Position numbers and translations under genes: made by a program. From assembly GCA_018881555.1 (NCBI GenBank), contig JACAXG010000168.1:1608495-1672494 (forward strand): a DNA stretch of 64,000 nt. The letters run 5' to 3'. This document shows, in pieces, positions 23,901 to 33,063 of the stretch (within the stretch, counting starts at the first letter, position 1; each line of letters starts with the position of its first letter). This stretch comes from Amblyornis subalaris (taxonomy: Eukaryota; Chordata; Aves; Passeriformes; Ptilonorhynchidae). The notes beneath the pieces are model-generated. The model searched no databases and was not told the origin of the DNA. It saw only the letters and a list, made by a program, of their open reading frames with translations.

Positions 23901-24044
23901 GTGATTTTTCTCCTCTTTGCTGGGCTGGATGAGATGTTGGCAGTCAGGTTAACCCTTGAGAAGTCTCCCTGGGAGTGTCTTCTCTTCGGGCATCTGAGCC
24001 CAGGAGCTTCAGAATCTTCCCTCCTGAACGTTCACACAAATGAA
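20971..24044. other. Non-coding, nothing recognised
   Basis: An open frame at 23004-23267 lies after an acceptor-like ttgttgtctcag but has no convincing donor or known motif. A two-copy tandem duplication sits at 23595-23658. Confidence 0.4.
23595..23658. repeat. Tandem duplication, 32-bp period
   Basis: Two near-perfect copies starting cagggatgaattgctggg at 23595 and 23627. Confidence 0.92.
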
Positions 24045-24205
24045 GTGCAGTCATGGGGATCCTGGAGGCTCTGGAATATCCCCAGGGAGGAGACTTGACA
24101 CCTTCCCTAGGATCNGCTCCAGGGCTCGGGCACTGCCCAGGGAAGAAGTTCTGCCTCCTGTCCAGGTCCNTCCNGTCCTGAGGAGCCCAGAGCTGGACAC
24201 AGCTT
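24045..24205 (-). mobile_element. CR1 LINE 3' fragment, minus strand
   Basis: The reverse complement matches the element at 40185-40435 block for block: aggaggcagaacttcttccc, a ggcagtgcccgagccctgg block, then gtctcctccctggggatatt and ccagagcctcc. It lacks the terminal gattctg tail. Confidence 0.8.
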
Positions 24206-27200
24206 ACCCTCAGCTGTTCCTAGCCCAGCAAGGACAATCTCCTGCACGGAGATCCCATTTGCCATGCAGAGGGAATGTCAGTGAGCACTGTGTGTGAAGT
24301 GCTGGGGCCCCTGGGAGCCAAACCCACAAGCAGTTGGGTTCACGCTGGTTTTGCACATCAGCCCTTCCCCAGGCAGGACATCCCCAGTCCCGGGTGCTGG
24401 CACTCTGTGTCCATCGCTGNCTGTGACAGCACGTCCTGTCCTGTCCGAGCGTGGCTCCCCCTCGGCCACCGGCACCACCGGGATGGTTTGGGATGATTTT
24501 CCACAACCAGGCCACTCCTCGCTCCTTGGAGATGCCTGCAAACCACGCCGGGGCCCGAGGCTGCGGTTTCCATGGCAGCACGGAGACGATTCNGCTTGTG
24601 AGCAGCCCTACGGTTGAAACGCAAACCAAAATAAACCTGCGGAGTGATTTTCCCTTCCCACTCCCTGGCCTTTGGGGACCCTTCACCCTTTGCTCCGTGC
24701 TGGAATCCTCAGGCTGCCGCTGTGGCTTTCCCCGTGGAGTTCCCTGGGGCTGCTGGCGCTGTGGGAGCAGAGGCAGAGGTGTCTGGGGCTTCTTTGGGAT
24801 GCAAACCCGATTTCCCAACTCCTTTANGTGCTTAGTGAAGCAGCTTTATTTCTGACCGTTAATTCCCCNTCAAAAACCTTCAAATACAAGAGGAAAAAGA
24901 GGGAGAATTCTTTGTTCNGAGATGGGGACAGACTGGAGCCTGCAGATTTTGCAAACCCTCTCTGCCACCCTCCTGCTCCATCAGCCACAGGTAGAACCAA
25001 CCTGAGGGGCACGGTCCAGGGCTGGCACTTCCCAGGGTGGTGTTTCCTAACATTCCTTTCACGTTTCCAGGACGACATTCCGTGATCTGCAGGGCAGGAG
25101 TTCAGCCAGAGCTGCCCATCTCAGAGCTGTGTTTGGCCAAGAAGGACCCGTGGCTTTTCCCCCTCCCTCAGGGACCGGAGGGCACAGCTGGGATTGGCAC
25201 ACCCAGCCNGGGCTGCAATAAATGCAGGAGGCAGTTCAGGATTTCCCCTTCCAAGAACCGAGCCCCAGGAATTCCCCAACCCAAGCTTCACTCACCTCTC
25301 GTGCCGTGTTCAACCCTTGGCCGTTCTCACATCTCCTTTCTACGTTCCCACCCTGGCTTTGGCAAAATGCAACGAAGCCTCCAAGGGAAAGTCACTCTGC
25401 AGCCTCCCAGCCNCAGGGGAAGTTTTAAGCTGAATAAGGGGCACAGAAGGGTGGGCTGGGCACAGGGAGGGGAGGGCTCAGCAAGGGGAAATCACCTTTC
25501 ACCAGCAGCGGCTGCTGGCCTTCCTCTTGGAGGCCACACACAATTTTTTTGCATGAATGCAGCTTCTGGGGTGGGAAAAAAAGAGGAAAAATTAGAAAAA
25601 ANAAAGAATTGGCTGCCACAGCAAGCCACAGTAGCCCAAGGCATCCCAGCAGGATTCAGCCCAGTTATTGTGGGGCTTGGGGAATAAAAGCAGGGTGATC
25701 CCATCCCTCATCTCTAGAATGGCTTTTAGTGGATTGCTAAGGGAATGGTAAGAGGGAGTTGGGTTTTTAGGGTCATCCCTGGACACCCTCCCAGCCTCCA
25801 GTGGTTGTGGTTGAACAAATCCCTCAGCCAGGGACTCTCCAGAGCCGCAGAGTCTCCCAAAATTGATGCCCAGGGTCCAGCAGCAGCCCCAGGGCAGGGC
25901 AGGGACAGCAGGTCCNAGTGACACTGCGGTGCCATCCTGGTCCGAGTGACACTGCAGTGCCATCCTGTGCCAGGTGACCCCTCGCTGGGGCCACCAACAG
26001 CCCCCACCTGCCCTGCCTTCGGGGTCTCATTATTTTGGGATAAAAAATGATTATTTTGTCCCCACAAGCTGCCCTGAGCAGAGCAGGGGGGGCAGGGGAC
26101 GCTGTAGCTGTCACTTTTACAGGAAATATTTGGAAAAAAGGGACAGCACTTGCTGGAAGTTCCAAGATCCAGTTAAATGCCCTTTTCTTTAAAAATAATA
26201 AATGAATGTAACACAGAAAACACAGATTCCTTGGCAAGGATGGTCTGAGGTAGATGTCAGCATCCACCACTGTTATTCCTCCTTTGTTTTGGTGAACTCT
26301 AGGATCTGTTATCCACTGCCTGCCTGGGAGCCTCAGCTGCTGTCTGGCTCAGCAGGTATTTCACGATACATTTATTCTTTATATAGAAACCACAATTGTA
26401 CCTGCTGAAACACTTCCCAGGCACTAAAGAAAGAAAACAAAAGAAACATTTTCTTCTTGTTGGACTCTTTTTTCAGCCTTTACACTTAAAAAGGCACCTT
26501 TTCTGTACCTTTTTTTCTATAACTATGTGGGCTCTACACCTTTTTTTTTAAAGATGCAACAGCCACATCCATGAGCTGCAGTGATTCCCGGGAGCCAGGG
26601 CTGCTCAGGCACCCCCCAAAGAGCCCTAAAACTGTGAAACATGAAACCAAACGGCAGGATTTTTGATAGATGCCGAGGACAGATGACTCGAGCTGCTCCA
26701 GTGCAGGTGGAACTGGAATCCAGTTTAATCCTCACGCTCCAAGCTCACTTCCTACTGATTTAGGGTTTTTATTTCCTCTCCCTACCTTGCCATTTCTCTC
26801 TCCCATCTTCCTGCCCTTCTTTGAGCCTTTTCTTACTCTCCTGGAGGCCAAGAATCCCAGAGGTTTTCCTTGCTGCCGAAGCTCTCCCTGCTCCTCTTTC
26901 GCCCCTCGTGGTGACCCTGTGCCACCCCCTGCCCGTGCTGGACAATGACCACTCCTTGTAATTTTGGCCTTGTTCCAGGGGATGGGATGTTCCCTTCTTC
27001 CCTGCGGACACCCCCTGCATCCAATCTCCTCTCTGCTTTGCTTCCTTAATTATTTTTAATCTTGACAGTGATTGTATTTGTTGTTATTATCGTTAACAAG
27101 TGCTTCAGCCTCTCGAAGGACAGCACAAGGAGCGTTAATTAATTAATTAATTAACCGGGAGGCTGCCAAGGAGGCAGAGCAGAGCCCAGCACTCCCCAGG

Positions 27201-27235
27201 CTGTGTCATGTTCGTGTCCATCCCCTGTTTTCCTC
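24206..27235. other. Non-coding, nothing recognised
   Basis: No supported exon. A two-copy 28-bp duplication lies at 25912-25972. Near 27137-27154 there is a short attaatta-type run. Confidence 0.4.
25912..25972. repeat. Tandem duplication, 28-bp period
   Basis: Two copies of the block agtgacactgc, one variable base, gtgccatcctg at 25917 and 25945. Confidence 0.88.
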
Positions 27236-27315
27236 AGCCAGGAGGAATTTCCNCGTGGAAAGGGTGGTCAGGCACTGGAAGGGGCTGTGCAGGGAGGTTT
27301 GGAATCATCTCCAGC
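27236..27315 (+). mobile_element. CR1 LINE fragment
   Basis: A short plus-strand piece: ggaggaatttcc, gtggaaagggtggtcaggca, ctggaaggggctgtgcaggg, aggtttggaatcat. It is the same block order as 4535 but truncated at both ends. Confidence 0.75.
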
Positions 27316-27734
27316 NAGGCATTAACCTGCCCTAACCTTTGCTTTTATCCCAGAAAATCTGGTGCCACCACGTGCAGCTCCCTGCTTTCTCCTCCCAGCT
27401 CAGTGTTGTCTGCTAGGGAAGTGCCCATGGGTGGATAAGCACCTGCTGGCAGCACATGAATGGCTTGACAGCAGCGAGGGATCTGCAGAAGCAACTTCTT
27501 GCCATTCCAGGGGCTGTTTTTCCAGGAACAGGCGCTGGGAGCGAGGAGAACAACCCTCCCTGCAGCAATCAGCGTCTGCAACGCTTCAGAGAGGGGAAGC
27601 AATCAGCATCATCCACAACCTTTACTCCTTAAACCTCCCCAGGGGGAACATTTCAAAGCATCCTCAGGATCTCAAGCTGTCCAGATGCTGCTGAGGCACA
27701 ATGAACGTGGCACAGGCAGCTCTGACTGTGCTGA

Positions 27735-27838
27735 CAGAGCCTCAGCAGCAATTCCTGCCTCTGGCACACTCCGGGAGTATTTACAGAGCCTCAGCAGCAA
27801 ATCCTGCCTCTGGCACACTCCTGGAGCATTTACAGAGC
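27735..27838. repeat. Tandem duplication, 49-bp period
   Basis: Two copies beginning cagagcctcagcagcaa at 27735 and 27784, followed by cctgcctctggcacactcc and agtattta or agcattta. A third partial copy (cagagcccca) follows. Confidence 0.9.
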
Positions 27839-28858
27839 CCCAGGCAGGCAGGGGGGACAGGCAGGAGGGGGAGAGCAGGTGAGCTGCATGCCAGCAGGGA
27901 TAACCAGGAATTGGCCCTTGCTGCCCACATCTGCCTCCACCAGGGGATCCGAGTGGTGAGGCCAGGCCGACCTTCCACAGCTCTGATTANAAATTGACCT
28001 TGAGCCGTGTCATTTGTCCCTCCTCTGCCTCGTTTCCAACCCTGGGCCTCTGCACAGAAAGTGATATGAAAANAGGAATTCTCCTTGTGCTGCCTGGCAG
28101 GGTGTGGGGTCAGGGGAGTGTGGGGTCACTGGGTGTTTGACCTGGGCGCTGGAAAGCAGTGCTGGAGCTGGGCGGGAAAGGAGGGAAGGAGGTTGTCACC
28201 TCGGCTCTCCTTCCCGAGGGAAGACATCCCATAAAAACTGCTGGGTACCTCTGGCATTTTCCCAGCTGTCCCAGAAGAGAACCTGCTCCCACGAGCAGCC
28301 GTGTCCCAGGGCAGGGGGTGCAGCATCTCCTCTGCTCCGGATTGCACCAGCCTGTGCCGAGGAATTACCAGCACTGCCTTTACTTCCTGCTGGGGCTTTA
28401 TGACCCCGCTGAGACCATAAATGCATCTAAAGTCTAACTAAAGCAGTTTAATTTTCTCCATAAACAGTCTTAAAAAGAAAATGATGGCAATGCCGTTCGA
28501 AAGGGATGGTGAGGTAAAAGGATTCTTTACTGCCTTGCTGTTGAGCCCCAAAGTGCCCCATGGCTCTTTGCTCTGGGGCTGATGTAACCTCCCTGGGGAG
28601 TTGCCTCATGTCAGGATGGCCTGAGAGGACCCTTGGAAAGAGCTGCTGGGAGCTGCATCCCACCTGGACCTGGAGCACTTCTGTCCCTCCCTCCCTGCCA
28701 GNAGGAGATCTTTGGTCAGCTCAGCCCCCCTGGCACGGCCCTGCCCCAAGGGCTGCAGGCAGCTGGGCACACCGAGCTCTTTAATCCGTTTGAAATCATC
28801 TTCTGAGCACAAAGAGACATTTTCCTGAGCAGAGCTGGAGGATTCCTTGTCCACACAC

Positions 28859-28864
28859 TTTATT
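28859..28864 (-). terminator. Possible polyadenylation signal of the SLC26A2-like gene
   Basis: The plus strand reads tttatt, that is AATAAA on the minus strand, about 1.25 kb past the stop codon at 30120. It is the first canonical hexamer I see downstream of that gene. The implied 3' UTR would contain an antisense CR1 insertion. There is no transcript evidence. Confidence 0.3.
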
Positions 28865-28870
28865 TACAAC

Positions 28871-28916
28871 AATCTCCCATCCCTGGGCTTCCAATCTCCC
28901 ATCCCTGGGCTTCCAA
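28871..28916. repeat. Tandem duplication, 22-bp period
   Basis: Two perfect copies starting aatctcccatccctgggctt at 28871 and 28893. Confidence 0.92.
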
Positions 28917-29604
28917 GCCACAGTTCCCTTCAGTGGGAGATCTTTGGTGCTGCCTTGCTCGGATAAGGCCAGGGGAACGGTCACATGGAATATGCAACAG
29001 AGAAGGTGTTTTTACAGATGGAATTAGTGGAAGAAGAGCTATTCTGGGATTTGGCAGTGCTGTGGNGCCTTCAGAGCCCAGAGCACGACTCAGGCCTGGG
29101 ATGCTGCCTGTCCCAGCCCAGGAGGAAGGACAATCCCCGTGTCCCGTTCAGAGCTGGGGCTCCTGTGGCTGCACCTGGAGGTGCTGCAGGCGTGGGGCAG
29201 CCCTGTGACACCACCCTGTCCCCAGCTGCAGGCAGGAGCTGGCCCTGGAGGGGAGCCCACACCCTTCCAGGCACTGGGAGAAGNGTGGCCTTGCAGGCTG
29301 TGGCACAAACGTGTCCCGAGTTCCAGTTTATAAAGAGCTGGTGATCTCAGGTGCCTTTTTGGGGGAGGAAATGTGTCATTTCAACCANGGGGAGTCATGC
29401 AAACCCCAGGCTGGAAATAACAGCAGGGAAGGTGCCTCTCCTGCCCTGCAGCTGAGCCACACAGGGCCTGAGTAAGAGCCTTGGGCTGAACAAACTCCCA
29501 GTTTTCCGAGACTCATTTGGTTTTGGGGGCAGAGCTGTGCTGCCGCCGTTGTTCTGCGGCCACAGGCCAGGAGGGTGGGAGCACCTGGGACACAGGAGAG
29601 AGGG
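28917..29604. other. Non-coding, possible 3' UTR of the SLC26A2-like gene
   Basis: No repeat or exon recognised. Confidence 0.35.
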
Positions 29605-29832
29605 AGAGGGGCTCTTTACAAGGGATGGAGGGACAGGACAAGGGGGAATGGATTCAAAAAGGGATTATGGTTAGATGGGATATTAGGAAAAAATCCTTCC
29701 CTGTGAGGGTGGGGAGNCCCTGGCACAGGTTGCCCAGAGAAGCTGTGGCTGCGCCATCCCTGGCAGTGTCCAAGGCCAGGTTGGACGGGGCTTGGAGCAG
29801 CCTGGGATGGTGGCAGGTGTGGAACGGGATGA
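29605..29832 (+). mobile_element. CR1 LINE 3' end
   Basis: Plus-strand CR1 blocks in order: ctctttacaaggg, acaagggggaatgg, gatgggatattaggaaaaaa, gtgagggtgggga, ggcacaggttgcccagagaa, ccaaggccaggttggac. It lies antisense to, and just downstream of, the SLC26A2-like coding region. Confidence 0.92.
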
Positions 29833-30119
29833 TCCCCACGGTCCCTCCCGAATTCCCGGTGATTCCCGGTGATTCCCGGCTCTCCCGCGCCCCCCAGCGC
29901 CCACGCGGGGCAGGCGCGGCTCCCCCCGCCCGGCACACCTTGGGATGCATCCCGAGCATCCTCCCGTGCCCAGCCCCTCCCCAAACCCCTTCCCCACCCC
30001 TCTGCCCCCCCCACTGCCGCCGGCAGAGCATCTCAGCCCCCCCTGCGCGCTCGGACGGCACCAGGGCTGAGCCTGCCCCCCAGCCCAGCCGCGTTAGGAA
30101 CCATCCCTCGCGCACGGGG

Positions 30120-33048
30120 CTACAAGGACACCTGGAAGTTCGCGTCTTCAGGCTCCGGGGCGGCGTCCTGTTTGTCCTCGCTCTCCTGCTGGCGCTGCCA
30201 GCGTTCGGCGAACCGCACGGCGTCGTGGATGCTGTGGAAAGCCAGCTGGCCCCCGCCGGCCGCCGCGCCGGCCCAGCCTCCGGCCCGCAGCCGCTGGCGC
30301 ACGGAGGGGTTGCAGTTGGCCAGCAGCACGCGGACACCGACCCTCTGGTAGTCGTGGTGCGCCTCCTTCAGCACGGAGAGCCCCGCGGTGTCTATGAACT
30401 GCATGGTGCCGCAGTCGAGGATGAGGGTGTGCGTGTCTGGGGCGGGGGCGCGGGCGGCCGCCGGAGGCTTCTCGGCCTTCTCCTTGGCTCGCTTCAGGCA
30501 GCCGAAGCCGGAGCCCCGACAGCCCCTGCTGCCGCCCGCGTCCGCGTGTGCCCGGGCCCCCGGCTCGGGGTGCTCGGCGGCCAGCAGGACGGGGTTGAGC
30601 CCCGTTTTCCGGTACAGAACAGCCTTGAAATAGTCCTTGTTGGCGTAGTAGAGCGAGGACTCGAAGCGGAAGATCTTGACGCCGGGGATGCTGCTGAGCT
30701 GTTTGTAGGCCGCCTGGTCCTCGTAGGCTTCCCTGCCGCCGACCTTGCCCAGGAGCGTGGCCCGGGGCCTCTGCGTGCGGAAGATGACGCAGAGCAGGGC
30801 GAAGCAAACGCCCACGAGGAGCCCGATCTCCGTGGTGANGAGCGTGGAGCACAGCATGGTGGTCCACCACACCACCGCGTCCAGCCTGCTGAGCCGCCAC
30901 ATCGCGGGCGTGTCGCGGAACTTCCTGAGGCCGCCCCGCAGGTTGATGATGGTCACCACGCCCAGGATGGAGGTCTGCAGCGAGTAGAAGAGCGGCGCGA
31001 TCCACAGCAGCACCAGCAGCAGCACCAGCGACGTGACCAGCCCCGAGAGCTGGGTCCGGCTGCCCGTGGACTCCTTCAGCAGAGTCTTGGTGAGGGCGGC
31101 GGAGCTGGCGAAGCAGTAGAAGAAGGAAGGGATGAGGTTGCACATGCCGATGGCGATCATCTCCTGGTTGGCGCTGACGGCGTAGCCGTGCTTTTTGGCG
31201 AAGATTTCTGCCAGGGACACGGTCGTGGCGAAGCCGATGATGGCGATGGGCACGGCATCCACGGCCAGGCTGGGGAACAGGCTGAAGTCCGGCAGAGTGG
31301 GTTTCCTGAAGCCGGTGGGGATGTCCCCGCAGACGGCGGCCCCGTAGCGCTGCTCGAAGTCGAAGTAGTGGGAGATGAATGTGGCTGCGATGACCACGAG
31401 CAGCTCGATGGGGAACGGCGCCTTCATCCTGTCCTTGTAGCGGTCGTTGAGCTCCTTGACGGGCACGATGATGGCCAAAGCCACCAGGCTGGTCACCAGG
31501 TCGCAGATGTTGGTGTTGTGGATGTACCTGAAAAGGTCCACCCAGGTGAGGATGAAGGAGCCCACCCCATCGTGACGGGGGAGCTTCAGTCCCAGCAGGT
31601 ATTTCATCTGCGAGGTGATGATGGTGAGGCTGGAGCCGGTCACGAAGCCGCCCAGGAGCGGTTCTGACAGGTAGACAGCCACGAAGCCCAGCTGCAAAAC
31701 CCCCAGCAGGATCTGGAAAGCAAAGCAGCCACACCTTTAGCGTGGGTGAGGNGGGCTGGAAGGGGTGGTTAGCAATTTATGGCAGTTTGCTGCCACTTTA
31801 GCAGCTCTGGCTGCTCTCTGGATGTGCTGAGCATTCCATGTGAGTAGTTAACTTTCTGTAGTTAATCTGGGGTATGGAAAACTAAAGGGAACTACTTTTA
31901 ACACTTGTCTGTGGCTAGGAATGCCGTAAAAAAAAATCCTACAAGGTCCCTGCTGCTGCCTCCTCACAAGCAGCCCCATCAGAGCAGCTCTGGGCATCAC
32001 TCAGTGGCATAAATCCCCTGTGATGCTCTGAATTTTACTTGTCCCAGTGAAAAGCCTGGAGCTATTCAGTGACAGCTCAGCCCAGGCAGTGGGGACACCA
32101 CCAGGGAGCATGGCAGGGTCCTCGAGGGTGGCTCTTGTCAGCCCCAAACCTGCTCTAACCCGCCCAGCTGCAGGACTGGGNCGCTGGGAAGGTGGTTCAC
32201 AGCTCCTCCTCCTCCTTGCTGCGTCTGATCCTAAGGATGTTTCAGACACATCCAAGAACCTCGGCTGTCCCATGGAGGAAAACAAATCCCGTTCAGCCGT
32301 GTTTGCACTTCTTAAATTCATGGGCATTCAAGGCCGTTGGGGCCTAGAAATGTTTCTCAGGACTCCTAAGTCTGAACCGACACCGGAGCTCAGAGGAACT
32401 CCCAGCAGGGAAAGGACAGGGAGGAAACAGCACCAGAGGGAACATCCGTACCTGGTAAACACCGACCAGGAAGCTGAGGGAAAGCGCCACGGTGATGGCG
32501 TAGCAGCTCCTGTCGCAAGCCCCTGTCCCGTTCTGGAGGGAGCTGGAGTTGCCCCCGAGGGCGGCGCCGGCCTCCTCGTAGCCCGCCTGCTGCAGGTGCC
32601 GCGACACCGACTGGCCCACCATGAGGCACAGCACGCCGAAGGAGCCCACGTAGGTGTGGCGCGACGTGGCCGTGGCCGCGTACACGATGCTGCAGAAGAA
32701 GTTGGTGTAGAGGCCGTAGACGGGGTCCTGGTTGGCCAGCAGGGAGTAGGAGATGGACTGGGGGATGGCCACGATGCCCACGAGCAGCCCGGAGATGACG
32801 TCCCCCAGCAGGTGGGCGCGGAGGTCGTAGCGGGGCAGCCAGGCCAGCACCGGGAAGAGCCGCCGCAGGAAGGAGCTGATTCTCCGCCGGCTGCACGTGC
32901 AGGCGCCTCTGGCTTTCCTCAGGAGGAATTCCTTGGTGCTGAAGTCTGTGGGCTCGTGTTCCTCCAAAGTGATGAAACTGGCAGGAGTCTCCTCTGGCCC
33001 GAGGTGATCCTGGCTTGGTGCTGGCTTCTGGCTGGATGCGTCCTCCAT
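30120..33048 (-). CDS. SLC26A2-like sulfate/anion transporter (tandem paralogue), two coding exons
   Basis: Predicted 729-residue SLC26 anion exchanger of the plasma membrane. The coding join is 33048-32452 (199 codons) and 31712-30120 (530 codons plus stop). The start ATG has a strong Kozak context (gggccatgg) 13 bases after a good acceptor (AG at 33063-33062). The donor follows V-Y-Q at residue 199 (caggtacgg) and the acceptor is ctttccag; the intron is phase 0. The membrane domain covers about residues 70-510 and includes [10 protein letters not shown] near residue 95 and N-S-S-S and N-G-T sites (about 167-175) in an extracellular loop. Lys408 sits in A-A-L-T-K-T, where prestin and SLC26A9 have Ser-Arg at the anion site. 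The STAS domain runs from about 530 to 705, with D-T-A-G near residue 640. It closely resembles SLC26A2 at 46008 and is less like SLC26A1. Substrate (sulfate, oxalate, chloride or bicarbonate) is inferred from family only. One N falls in a codon near residue 491. Twenty-five further in-frame codons upstream to an ATG at 33123 are probably intronic. Confidence 0.92.
31713..32451 (-). other. Intron of the SLC26A2-like gene (739 bp, phase 0)
   Basis: Flanked by cag/gtacgg and tttccag/atcctg on the minus strand. It contains short frames only. Confidence 0.9.
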
Positions 33049-33061
33049 GGCCCCGGGGGAG
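33049..33061 (-). other. Last 5' UTR bases of the SLC26A2-like gene
   Basis: Thirteen GC-rich bases between the acceptor (tgccttgctctcctgccttag) and the ATG. The site implies at least one upstream non-coding exon, as in SLC26A2. I could not place that exon with confidence; one candidate lies at 36713-36793. Confidence 0.6.
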
Positions 33062-33063
33062 CT

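Noticed and set aside
1..29600. Expected human-type neighbours of SLC26A2 (TIGD6, HMGXB3, CSF1R, PDE6A)
   Set aside because: No long single-exon transposase-like frame, HMG box or kinase motif was found in either flank by eye, so I do not annotate them.
29517..31667. 716-codon open frame on the plus strand
   Set aside because: It is antisense to the second coding exon of the SLC26A2-like gene. GC-rich exons with G/C at third positions suppress stops on the other strand. The peptide is low-complexity G/E/D/H-rich without a domain.
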